Shown: piece by piece, positions 41,326 to 52,024 of the stretch
How positions within the stretch are numbered: position 1 is the stretch's first letter
Layout of the letters: each line of letters opens with the position of its first letter
NCBI RefSeq assembly: GCF_037975245.1
Contig: NC_092575.1
Coordinates: forward strand, 26,252,841 to 26,316,840
Direction of reading: 5' to 3'
DNA: 64,000 bases
DNA from: Apostichopus japonicus
Taxonomy: Eukaryota > Echinodermata > Holothuroidea > Aspidochirotida > Stichopodidae
The notes under the pieces: generated by a model
Told to the model about the DNA's origin: nothing
The model's database searches: none
The model's input: only the letters and a program-made list of their open reading frames with translations
Position numbers and translations under genes: made by a program

Positions 41326-41371
41326 TTCTTCACCACAACCCACCCTTCATATGAAGGGTTGTGGTGAAGAA
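41326..41371. other. Near-perfect hairpin around CATATG
   Basis: TTCTTCACCACAACC with CCCTTCAT on the left pairs with ATGAAGGGTTGTGG and TGAAGAA on the right. The only irregularity is a 4-base bulge in the left arm. The turn is too tight for a typical microRNA precursor. Confidence 0.85.
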
Positions 41372-43120
41372 TTTCCATCATATCATGGCTGCTAACTGGT
41401 ATCGAAATGCTGCATACAACCACCATAAAATCATGTTTTATTGTTAAGCGTCAATACCCTATAAACTTCATTTTGTTAGCCTACTATTTCATGTTTACTT
41501 ATACGGTTCATCGTATCACCTGATGATTACATTTCATTCTATTTGGCTTGTATTTCAGTCATTTATTTAACAATAATTCATCAAATATGTCTCATAAAAT
41601 TTTCAAACAACAATCATGCATGGTGATTACTAAGCGCTGTTTCTTTGTCAGCTTAATATCAAACTGAAGATACCGTATATGTGCACACACGTACGTGTCT
41701 GTTAATTATAACGTCATTCACGTTTTTTCGACAATGCACATGGAAAACAATACAGCATCTACGGTGATTCACGTTAACCAGTAACTAACAAAGACAAAAA
41801 TAACGTTTACGATCCGTCCCCACGAATGAATGACTAAAATGAAAAATCCACAAAACAATTGGTTATACTTAGAAGAGAACCCATATCTATACGTAACGTT
41901 AACCTATACACAGGTATCTGCAAACACCACTAACATTGTTTATAAATTGGTAACAAGGCTTATCATACCCCCATATGCTGGCAAAAATTAAGAAGAAGAA
42001 AAAAAAATCGTCACATTAAAAACATGTCAATAAAACAAAACAAACGTAACAAAACTAGGTCAAGGTGTATATGTCCCGTAAAACGTAAGTTTTTGTTTTT
42101 AGTGATTAGGACACATCGACACCATACAATAAACCTATATACATAGGAGAAAAATGATTTCACTTCAGCGATCGTCATTATTTGCTTTCATTTTTGTGAG
42201 CGTAATTAAAGCATCTTAGTTGACGAATAAAGAAACTATATATACCGCTTATTCGATTTACAGAGGCCAAAAACTATTGAGCTCACTACATGCATCAAGG
42301 CATGGCCCAGGCAGTTGTCAAGGTAACATCAAACACAATTCAAAGCAAAACCCAAACCAGACTCAGGCTGATTCCTGCTATAAGAGCGACTTGTTAATTA
42401 CTATTAAACTTCTTGCAGCTTAAGAATAATTATTGAAGCCTTCTGTTATCTCTTGGGATTAATACTCAAACAGAAAAATGCGAATGTAGATTACACTTGT
42501 GGGTCTATACAGGATGACAGCACGTTAGCGAACACTTATAGTCTGCTGCAGTTGTGCATAAATTATACACACCAAGTTTTATCAATTTATGTGACTAGAA
42601 AATGGAGATACCACTCCCAGGAAGCAACGTCGCTGTTTTATTTGACCAAATATTTCACAATTCAGCGGAGTCTTGCTGTGCCCTGTTTACTTTACCATTA
42701 TTTCTAATATTGTCACAAAAATAAAAAAATGTGAATATCAAATTCAATAGAGATATCAATTGACTAAATGACCGTCTGCTCAAAACAATGCTGTTAAACA
42801 TTGAAACGGTGGCCATTTCATCATATCTAACTAAGAATTTTTGTGTCACTCTGTTGGTCCTTCATAATATTTCACTTACTTCAATCTACGGGCTCCAGAT
42901 CTATGTTATTGCCAGTGTGTATTCTGTATTGATCCATGCCATGTATACGTGCGAACGAAATAATGACAGAATTTATGAAAAAAAGTACTAAAAAATGTTA
43001 TGTATTATCGCCTAAATTGCCACTGGTCTTGTTATGACCACTATATCATTCCTATATTTAGAACGTTAGTTATGATTGAAGCTTGGCCGAGTCCCAACCA
43101 GAAAATTCCATATAGGACCA

Positions 43121-43607
43121 CATACCAGTTTTACTGTGTATTCTAACACAACTGACACTAGAATGTTATAGAATGGTTGCGTTTTACCATGGTTACCAAG
43201 AATGCAGCAATATATACAGTTGTACAAAGGCTAGCCTATAGTAAAACCGATTTTGTATGTTGTAAATATATATTGACGCCTGCTGTACTATAACGGCTAT
43301 CCGTGTGAGATACTATATACATGTAAGTCATTGACATTTTGACAAAGTCACAAACGTGATAGGCCTACATACCAGTTTTACTGTGTATTCTAACATAACT
43401 GACACTGGTATAGAATGTTATAGAATGGTTGCCGTAACCAAGAATGCAGCAATATATACAGTTTTACAAAGGTTAGCCTATAGTTAAACCGATTTTGTAT
43501 GTTGTAAATATATACTGACGCCTGCTGTACTATAACGGTTATCCGTGTTAGATAGCCTTCTATATACATGTAAGTCTTTGACATTTTGACAAAGTCACCA
43601 AACGTGG
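43121..43607 (+). repeat. Tandem duplication of about 240 bp
   Basis: 43,121-43,357 and 43,368-43,607 are colinear, sharing CATACCAGTTTTACTGTGTA, AAGAATGCAGCAATATATAC and GCCTGCTGTACTATAACGG. They differ by small indels and point changes. Confidence 0.9.
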
Positions 43608-44979
43608 GTAAACTTGTAACGTATGTAGATCAAAACAAATATACTTATTGTTTGCTACAAAACTAGATATGTGTAACTGCTGTTTGAAATTGACACTTCA
43701 CAAAACATATGTATACGAAGAATATCATAACACATTCATCATGTGAGTTCCCAGCGACTACTCACACACGTAAATACAAAATGGTCGAATTTTACATGGC
43801 AGCAGTATGTGTAACCATGAAGGAAAGAAATGCTTCCGGAATGATACTATATCTTTATCTTAACATGTCACAAAGGTAATAAGATGCATGTTTGTATATG
43901 CAGAAAGCAAACAAATATATACAAATAACATCTGAAGGATCCTCCAAATGCCTCATTGGATATTTTACTAATAGTATCATGTTAATCATTTATAACAGTC
44001 ATATACGCACACAACCATTTTAACCCTCTGATCACCTTTTACTTTTGTGGTTTAGAGTGTGACACTTACTAAATACCAAATTATGCTAGTAAATGCCTCG
44101 TTTAACCCATGAAAGGATGTAATGTTCTAAATTCTAGGAATATATTTCACCATTAAATCCGCCATGTGGATTTGTGGGTTGTTACCATTTCCAGGACTAT
44201 CAGGTATATAGGTGAAAGGTTACTCACTAAAGCTTGCAAACTTAAGCAATCAGATAATTTTAAAAAAAAAACTGCTTCCACCAAAACATTAAGAAAGGTA
44301 AAATTAAAGGAAAGTCAAACTGGTCTAAAACAGGAGAAAAACAAAAAACAAGTCTGAGATTGTTAGTAATACTTTAAATGAACATTATTTTGAACACATT
44401 GGTGATATGACTTAACACTTTAAAAACACGTTTGGCGACATTGCGACTGATCTTTAAATCGATACGCCCATATATATACACCAATATAGCGAAACATGTG
44501 AAATAGGCACACTGAACTACTGTGTGTACAAACGTATGTATTTACAATGCACTAGAGATTTGTAAAGCTGTAATTTGCATAAAACCAAATGATTGTGGCG
44601 TAACAGGATAAACGGACAAGTGCACCATGCAGTGAACAAAAGGAACCTTTATAAAAAGCCGGGTTAATGTACAAAGGAGAAGCCAGCATTCCTGGGCAAT
44701 CGAGCGTAATTAGACGCTTGTAAAGTTCAAACAACTACTAAAGCATGATCAACTGAATGGGGAATGCAATTATAAGATGTTAGAGGGGGGAATCCTGTCG
44801 ACTAGGCTACTTCAATAGTTAAACGGTGAAAATGATGGCTTTAAGCTATACGAGATAGCTGTATGTCGTGGGGAGTACACTGGCTATAATCAACACCGCC
44901 CTGTTTTAGTACACGTAATAGATATTAGGTTCCATATTGACACATTTTCTATTAGTCATCATTTGTCAGCTCTATGATA
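43608..44979. other. Non-coding stretch downstream of the elongase
   Basis: Nothing recognisable. The short frame at 44,166-44,357 is Lys-rich and low in complexity. Confidence 0.5.
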
Positions 44980-44985
44980 TTTATT
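44980..44985 (-). promoter_or_regulatory. Candidate polyadenylation signal of the elongase gene
   Basis: AATAAA is read on the minus strand about 510 bases downstream of the elongase stop codon, giving a plausible 3' UTR of about 0.5 kb. I did not exclude variant signals closer to the stop. Confidence 0.4.
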
Positions 44986-45496
44986 TATATAAGTGAGTGA
45001 ATGTGATTGAGTTAAATCATATGTCCAAATCCCTACCCTCACAGCAAACTTCCTAAAATGTCAACCCTGTTTACAGACTGGTTACACAAGTTGGGGTAAA
45101 ATAAATTTGGAACCAACATAGTATACCACCCGTAAATAAAGCACACATGACCGCACACCGAACCCGGTATATGCTTGCGCGTTAATAATGTAGCCTACAC
45201 CATCTCGATGACACACCATGTCACATCTCCAAGAAGAAATTGATATAGTTGTCGGAATTCATCTGGCTTCTTTTAACGGGCTGGTTCGACAACCGATTCC
45301 GAGGGGATGACAGCGACGGATTCTCTCACAGCCTTAGCAACGTCGAAACACGTAACCATGGGCAGCAGACGACACATAGGTGCATACAGCTTAATTTAAA
45401 AGCCTAACCATCAGTTTGTAATCCTGTCATGTAATATTTATACATTGTAAGAATGAGCACAATTTAATACTTTCAAGTTCCCGACGAAGGCTTCCA

Positions 45497-46468
45497 TCAA
45501 TCGGTTTTGTCAACTTTAGCCGATCCATTGGAATGAGACCCATTGGTGGTGACATGACCGTTGGAGAGAGATGAAGCGCCGTTTGAGGCGTGACCGTTGG
45601 CGACGGAAGTACCATTGGTGTATGAAATACCATTGGTATAAACATTTCCATTTTGCTCTCGCTTTGATACTGCTTTCGATCTTTTGGCGAGATAAGCTTG
45701 AAAGAAATAGTTGGCAAAGAGTACAAAGTAGCTAGCGTACATGAGCATCGCAACAGTTATATTGCTATCGGCGGTGGAACAAAACTCACCATTTGACCGA
45801 TAGTGGTAGGCTAGAAGGTTGACGATGACCCCAACAACCATTTGAGAGATTTGGATGAGGGTGATACAAATGTTAATCCACTTAGGGATGCGGACTATCC
45901 TAGAGGCTTTTATTGCATAATAGGAATACATAATTGAATGAACAGAAGAGTTCATTAAGATAAAATAACGGCCAGGTGCAACCAACATCTCATAGCTGTA
46001 GAAGGAGTACATTAATACAGTGATGTGGTGATACCAGTGTAGAAAGATTAATGGTTGCTTTCGGAGCACTACGAATAAAGTGTCGCCGAGCTCAGGTAAC
46101 TTACTGAGGACGAACAGCAAAGACCAGAATCCATTCACACCAGAATATCCAATTTCAGCATCGCACATGGTGGCTTTCCAACCGAAAATACCTTGATAGC
46201 GGAACAGTTCTCTCCAAAGTCGCATGGCACATACGGTACTGAATACAGCCAACGCTAGAGACCATAGAACCAGCGCTGAGCGTAGTCCGAAAGGTTGCCG
46301 ATCTCGCATTATACGTTTGATGGAAAATATAACAATCACGTATATCACGCTTGCCAAGGCTGAAATTTTCCAATATTTGTGAAACCATTCCAGCCATGGC
46401 CGATGGTCAAAATCCTCCTCGAATGGGAAAATCGTCTGCTGAAAGATAGGATCGAGGTGTTCCAACAT
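45497..46468 (-). CDS. elovl6: ELOVL6-type very-long-chain fatty-acid elongase, single coding exon
   Basis: This encodes a 323-residue membrane enzyme of the ELO family, which carries out the condensation step of fatty-acid elongation (acyl-CoA plus malonyl-CoA) in the endoplasmic reticulum. All four ELOVL motifs are visible: KLPELGDT at residues 123-130, the catalytic HWYHH at 144-148, HSIMYSYY at 177-184 and TLIQISQ at 203-209. The context FLHWYHHITV is typical of the ELOVL3/6 group, which acts on saturated and monounsaturated C12-C16 chains, rather than of the PUFA elongases. Hydrophobic segments begin near residues 35 and 65 and continue through the core. The open frame extends upstream to a stop at 46,700-46,702, but the first ATG is at 46,466-46,468, with A at -3, and it starts at the expected ELOVL6 N-terminus. 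The coding region has no intron. The tail after about residue 272 is rich in Asn, Gly and Ser and has no counterpart in vertebrate ELOVL6 (about 265 residues). There is no clear KKXX retrieval signal. Confidence 0.95.
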   Translation of the reverse strand: MLEHLDPIFQQTIFPFEEDFDHRPWLEWFHKYWKISALASVIYVIVIFSIKRIMRDRQPFGLRSALVLWSLALAVFSTVCAMRLWRELFRYQGIFGWKATMCDAEIGYSGVNGFWSLLFVLSKLPELGDTLFVVLRKQPLIFLHWYHHITVLMYSFYSYEMLVAPGRYFILMNSSVHSIMYSYYAIKASRIVRIPKWINICITLIQISQMVVGVIVNLLAYHYRSNGEFCSTADSNITVAMLMYASYFVLFANYFFQAYLAKRSKAVSKREQNGNVYTNGISYTNGTSVANGHASNGASSLSNGHVTTNGSHSNGSAKVDKTD

Positions 46469-46517
46469 TGTTAGGCTATCTATGTAGCTCTCGTGCACAG
46501 CTGATCTTGGATTTCTA

Positions 46518-46540
46518 CTACAAGGAAAAACAAACTGGTC
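46518..46540 (-). promoter_or_regulatory. Putative 3' splice site before the elongase coding exon
   Basis: On the minus strand a pyrimidine-rich run (TTTGTTTTTCCTTGTAG) ends in AG 50 bases upstream of the elongase ATG. It fits the usual arrangement of a non-coding first exon spliced to a coding exon whose 5' UTR here would be 46,469-46,517. It is inferred from sequence only. The donor and the first exon were not located. Confidence 0.5.
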
Positions 46541-46702
46541 ACAGCCAATGAAATTCTCCACGGCAAAAGAGCTCTCGTTCAAATGAGTATCTCCGATATG
46601 ACACAAGAACTCGTTGTAAACAACACTATTTTTAAAAGTAAATTGTCTTGTTTTCCAATCTCGCTTCAGGTTTGCTTTCCAAGGCTGCTTGTATTCACCT
46701 CA

Positions 46703-47511
46703 CGCGTACTACTACGAGCGGTACCAATTGTCTGTGAGACTAAAATCCTAGTTACCGTCGGTACGTCCCTTGGTTAGTTCTGGGCGTGTTTGCCGGTAAG
46801 GTTTATTCTGAGCGACAGTACTGCTTCACGATTGATACGTCATCTGTCGCCCCATAAACTGACTCGTCCATTATTTATTTGGGTTTTAATAGTATTATTT
46901 CTGGTTATTTTCTCGCCGAAAATTTAATATTGACATATCATTAACATAATTAAATTATTTTAAATTGTATTTATAAATATTTATTCTGAATAACAGTATT
47001 ATATGATCAAATAATTAATAAAATGATTAAAAAGTTTAATTGTAAACGTCCATCCGTCATTGATTAACCTATTGCTATAACGACCGAACCGGTGTAGTAT
47101 CAAATGTTGCACTTATCTGAAGCAACCTGCAATAATATGAATGGGTTAATATATCGTTTCTTGCTCTTTCCATAATTCTCATGATATGGACATAAACGTT
47201 TGTAAATCAAATGTCGTGATTATTCTCCAATAGGATAGTAGTAAATACTTAAAACATATATAAACAAATACGTTGTACTTTCATGCTGTACTGTCTTTGA
47301 CTGTGACTTTGAAAATGGAATCGCCCAAATTCTTGTCCCTGGACTTGATGAATCATGCACTACAGTCCTAGCCGAATTGGTTTTGTTTGTCAATGAAGCA
47401 AACACGTATATGAACGTAGTATTTCAAGTTCATTACAAATTCTAACAAGATAAAAAAAATAAAGGTGTTAGCAAACTAGCTGCTTATCCACTAGAGAGAA
47501 TGTGTAAAACT
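46703..47511. other. Region upstream of the elongase
   Basis: Should contain the promoter and any first exon of the minus-strand elongase. No TATA box or clear initiator was recognised. Around 46,900-47,040 it is very AT-rich. Confidence 0.4.
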
Positions 47512-47581
47512 AGTTGGCCTGACGTTTCGATCCTAGCAGGATCTGGCAGAATCCTGGTAGGATCGAAACTTCAGGCCAACT
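47512..47581. repeat. Long hairpin: two head-to-head copies of a retroelement-like end
   Basis: Two 31-base arms (47,512-47,542 and 47,551-47,581) are complementary except at two positions and are separated by the 8-base spacer CTGGCAGA. The flanks (GTGTAAAAC and CTTTTACAC) extend the symmetry imperfectly. The arm word CCTGACGTTTCGATCC recurs singly at 49,700 (as CCTGATGTTTCGATCC), which shows a dispersed family rather than a private hairpin. Confidence 0.85.
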
Positions 47582-48379
47582 TACTTTTACACAAGATGGA
47601 ATGAAGAGAGAGAGAAAAAATGTGCTTGAAGAGTGAAAATAGAAGAGAATTAAACGGAAAGGAATGATAAAATTAAAGGCCTAATAAATTCAACTAGAAA
47701 TGTTTTCTATATGCAGAGACGTAACCGGACTTTTTCATGAGGGGGGGGGGGGGGTGGTTAGGGGGTTGACAGGAGGTGACGGGAGGTGGAAAATGTTCGA
47801 GTGGGTGAGGGGTGGGAGGTTTCGCGCGTCACCAGTTTGGTCATTTTAGTTAAATTTGCAATATGCCCCATCCCAATCACTTGTTACCTTGTCTCATATA
47901 TTATTATCATTGCACCATATATGGTTTGATGCAGTGTAATGTGCAAACAGTGATATATTGGCTATACTTATTGTTCATCGATGATAAATTTGTTTGCTTC
48001 GTAAATAATTGATTTATATTAACTGATTGGAAGTAAACGTTTGCCATTCCAGTTTGATAGTAATTATAAGCTTGTGTCAATTTGCATAATTATAAGCAAC
48101 GATAGAGAAGTATAAACAAGTTATCTTTTTCTTTGTAATAAAATTAAGAAAAGCAAAAGTAAAAAACGTACGGGAGAAAACTTCATATGATAGCTGACCA
48201 TCGGCGATCTTTGCAGTTTATATTTGAAGAAAATTTCCAGTTCAGAAGGGAGCAAGGGGTTGGTGAAGGACTGGATTCGGGTGCCTTCGGATGAAGTTTC
48301 AACAAACGGGAACTTTTAAACTATAATATTTTAATTTTTCAGAAGAACATTACTTTTTTATTACAAAAATAGAAGTAAT

Positions 48380-49115
48380 TGTAAGCCTTTTTGGTGTCGA
48401 TAACAAGAGAAACCAATGTAGTCATGGTGACGAGTGCGTGTGTGTGTAAGACCCAGCTTATAAACACGATAGATCAAGATATGAATCATGGATACTTTCA
48501 TACTTGGCATGTATATGCCCCATGTCGAATAGAAGAACCTTTATTGTTTTTGGTCATCTCAGATCACCAGAGGTCAAAATGTAAAATCCTTGTAAACAAA
48601 GTAACTGGACTTAGAAAGAATGGGTGCTTGTCATACTTGCATATGGATGAATTATAGTGAGTGGAAGAACCCTATTGCTACTGGTGGAGGTCATAGGTCA
48701 TCTGATGTCACCAGAGGTCAAACACAGAAAACATTTGTAAACACCATATCTCAAGATAGGAAGCATTTATATTTATCATACCTAGCATGTAGATCCGTCA
48801 TATTGAGAAAACGAAGCATATCGTTTCGTAGAGGTGAAAGGTCATCTGAGGTCACCAGACGTCAAACATAGCCTATCTCAAGATAGGAGGCATGGACACT
48901 TTTCATACTTATCATGTGAATGTGTTACATTGGATAGACGAACTGAATAATTTTTGGTGGAGGTCAAAGGTCATCTGGGTCAACAGAGGTCAATCTCTGG
49001 AAACCTTTTAAACATGATATCTAATGATAGAAATCATGGCTACTTCTCATACTTGGTGTGTGGATGCATCACATTGAGTACAAGAACCCTATTGTTTTTG
49101 GTGGAGGTGTGTCTA
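48380..49115 (+). repeat. Degenerate tandem units rich in AGGTCA half-sites
   Basis: Roughly 120-140-bp units repeat the order CTCAAGATAGGAAGCAT, TCATACTTGGCATGT, AAGAACCCTATTGTTTTTGG, GGTGGAGGTCAAAGGTCAT, TCACCAGAGGTCAAA. At least four diverged units are visible. They are the same family as the interior of 4149-5081. The short open frames at 48,391-48,871 are products of the repeat, not genes. Confidence 0.7.
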
Positions 49116-49696
49116 AGCAGAGTATACTAACCTGTGTTTATCATGCCATAGTGTAATTGTACATCGAAATAGTGGTTCAGATCATTTATATTAAAAGAGT
49201 TATTTCTGGTGAACAAACAAAAATCTAGTGTAATGACGTAATCGAAACCGCAATGCATTTTGCATTCTGGTTTATTTTACCGTTGTTGCAGTCAAAATAG
49301 GGGGCGTACTCCCAAAGTACACAACTCTCAAAGTGAAATTGAAATCTTTTACATTATCTTTGCTTGAAACAGATTACAGATGAAATAATGGATGAATTGC
49401 AGTTGAATATTTTTCTTCATAAAATAAACTTGATACTGTGCTCATAATATACTAAATTCTGTTTCACTTTGACACACACTGATCTTTGAGAGCTGATTTC
49501 TTGTGACTTCGGTTGACTATCTATGGACACCAAGTGTGTATTGTCAATATGAGGACATAAAATTTTATGTGGACAAAAAAGGATGAAATCTGCGTTTATG
49601 TAAAATTTACGTGGGCATGTTAATGTAAGAACATGAAATCAAAATTCTTTGTGGACAGAAGTATGGATAGTTGATTATATGTGTAAATGTAAGTAA

Positions 49697-49733
49697 GGGC
49701 CTGATGTTTCGATCCTAGCAGGATCTTCTTCAG
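49697..49733 (-). ncRNA. Hammerhead-ribozyme-like core, candidate 1
   Basis: Read on the minus strand: CTGAAGA, then A, then a 5-bp stem GATCC/GGATC with a 5-base loop, then GAAAC, ATC and AGGCCC. The order CTGANGA - stem II - GAAA - short stem III - NUH is that of a hammerhead ribozyme, a motif known from Penelope-like elements and retrozymes. One extra A lies between CTGAAGA and the stem, and stem III would be only about two bases, so activity is doubtful. Confidence 0.35.
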
Positions 49734-50012
49734 AGACTGATTTTATGTCAACATGAATAAATGAACAGTTTTATATAATTTGAGATGCGTTTGAACTATT
49801 GGGGTCATAGGAGGTGGCATTCCTTTCACAATCTAAAATGTTATCAATGTGTTAAATTTTTAAGAACATATTGAATTATATGATATTGGGATACTGATGG
49901 TAACTTGTAACATGCTATGATTTTATAGATGAGGATGAGTTATACATTTTGTAGAACCAATAACGACAGAGCAAAACCACACAAAACTATTATTTAAAAG
50001 TCATGTTTAATA

Positions 50013-50049
50013 CGAACGTTTTCAAAGATAATCACATCTTCCTCTTCAG
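50013..50049 (-). ncRNA. Hammerhead-ribozyme-like core, candidate 2
   Basis: On the minus strand CTGAAGA is followed by G, a 6-bp stem GAAGAT/ATCTTT (one G-U pair) with a GTGATT loop, then GAAAA and CGTTCG. It has the same layout as candidate 1, 316 bases away on the same strand, and the same single extra base before the stem. It could instead be a conserved end of an unknown repeat. Confidence 0.25.
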
Positions 50050-51639
50050 GTTAATGAAATCAAATAACGCGTTACAGATATATAATTCTATATCAGTTAG
50101 TTTAATAAATGATAACTGGTTCGACAAACGCTAATTATTTTTCCTGTCATTGTGAAACTTACGGTTGTGTCATTAAGTGCGTTCCATGTACTGGAACCTA
50201 ACTGCACGCGAAAACTGTAATATAATATTCTACTCTAACTTCTTAATTTTAGGTTTGGGAATAAGCCTCGTTCATCCGTCTTTCCATGATATAAGACCAC
50301 AATGTTTTCGGAGAAAGAGTAGGATGTCCCCTCAAATCAAAAGGAGTTTAACCACTGGTCGACCTCGCGAGAGGTCGTACGGGGGATTTCCCCTCTGTGA
50401 ATGCATGCATATAGTCTTATAGCTGTGTATGAATATCGTGGTGTACTTGTTTATATTACGAACCGTTTCCTTTGTCACATGATATTAACAACACACAACA
50501 GCTCTTGAATTAAACATCTGTGCACGTTTATGCTTTGTTGTCACTATTGAGTGGCGATTATAACGATGAAGTCGTGTAACTTAACTAACTATATAGTTTA
50601 TTGAAATTATTGTCTAAATAAATAAATAAGTAAATAAACAATACAAGCTTGAGAAGAAAGGGGAAATGGTGGGGGTGGGGTGGGTGGGGACCCTCTTCCT
50701 ATCTTGTAGTCTGCATTCAGCGCTTTTACAGATATTCTAACCGAGGAAACGTGGTAGCCTGGAGGTAACACATCTCAGATTAACCAAGTTAAATCCTGAT
50801 ACCAATGCCCTTGTTGAAGAGCATCAAGCTCGATGGTCCTTTTTCATTCTATTTTGTGTATTGCATAACCATAAACATTGATTGAATCGTATAATGTTTG
50901 CTGTTATAGCATGTGAAAGAAAGTGATTGAAAATATATGTGAATACGGTTTGTAAGAAATATTTGGGGAGTGGGTGGGAAGCCGTTGTTACCCAGGTAGG
51001 GTATATGAGATGAGAGAAAAGGTTGAGAAGTACGGCCTTAAATGAAGGATTTGAATATCCGGGATCAAAGGTCCAGCTGTGATAGTCATGGTTATGTTAC
51101 AGTCCAGAGGTATATACTTATGTGAGTGACATTCCTAATTTAATTTACCGTCGTTATACATGAAATCCGTAATTCTTATTTCAACCCAGTGGATAAGTTC
51201 TATTTCTCATCGGGTGTTTGAACAAATGAGAATAAAACATTAAGAACTACGTATCTCACTGCACAATATTTGAGCTCCTTTTATGAGATGCACGAGTCAT
51301 TATGAGCCTGAAAGGCATATAGCGCCTACGCGAGTCAGTCCCTAAACCTGGGGGGGGGGGGGGGTGTGGTGGGTTGATATGATGTCCCCACCCTTCAAAA
51401 AGTGGGGGTGTACATGTCCCCCTGTCCGCCCTTGATTGACACCCCTTTCAGGCACTGCTCATTGAAAACAACATTAATCTCTCAGTTATGGATGGAGAGT
51501 ACGGTATCTAATAGTTCTGACACAGCTTATTGATATGCTGGTCAGAGTGACGACACAATTGAATATTCAATACACCGGGACGCCACACCCACGGCAGGTC
51601 GACCATTTTGCAATGTTTTATTTCTAGTATAAACATATA

Positions 51640-51700
51640 TAGATAGATAGATTGACGGATGGAGCGATGGATGGATGGATGAATGGATGGATATAGAGAA
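51640..51700. repeat. GATA/GATG tetranucleotide microsatellite
   Basis: Imperfect ATAG then GATG units with one GGAGCGATGG interruption. Confidence 0.85.
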
Positions 51701-51854
51701 ACAGATGCAGTTTCATGGTATGATATGATTCACACCAGTGTCGTCGAAGACTACTTCGATCCGCGGGGCAAACAATGAAACCAAGCCCCATTTTTACGCC
51801 CTTTATTTTCCGTCATAGCATGCATTCTGAAAATAAGAGGGCGCTATTTTCGCG

Positions 51855-51893
51855 AGCTCCCCAGAGCCGTCTCTATATACGGCTCTGGAGCTC
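51855..51893. other. GC-rich hairpin
   Basis: GAGCTCC plus CCAGAGCCGT pairs with ACGGCTCTGG and AGCTC across an 8-base loop, with a 2-base bulge. No U-run follows it. It may be a transposon-internal fold. Confidence 0.6.
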
Positions 51894-52005
51894 CCTTATT
51901 GACCCCGGGTCCCGGGCTGTAGCCCTCTGGCCCTCCCCTCTCACCAGGTTTAATTTGCACACGCAAGGCTGAACGGAATGGAAGTTATATGGACAATATG
52001 GAAAC

Positions 52006-52024
52006 ATCACACACACACACACAC
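52006..52024. repeat. (AC)n microsatellite
   Basis: About 9 uninterrupted AC units. Confidence 0.95.

Larger units (their letters stand above)
40022..43120. other. Non-coding AT-rich stretch
   Basis: Apart from the microsatellite and hairpin listed separately, only short unconvincing frames are present. Confidence 0.5.

Noticed and set aside
45427-46397. Other minus-strand frames overlapping the elongase
   Set aside because: Frame shadows of the real gene, with no motifs of their own.
46469-46606. A longer elongase start giving 369 residues
   Set aside because: The codon at 46,604-46,606 is TTG, not ATG. The first ATG in the frame is at 46,468, it matches the family N-terminus, and an acceptor lies between the two.
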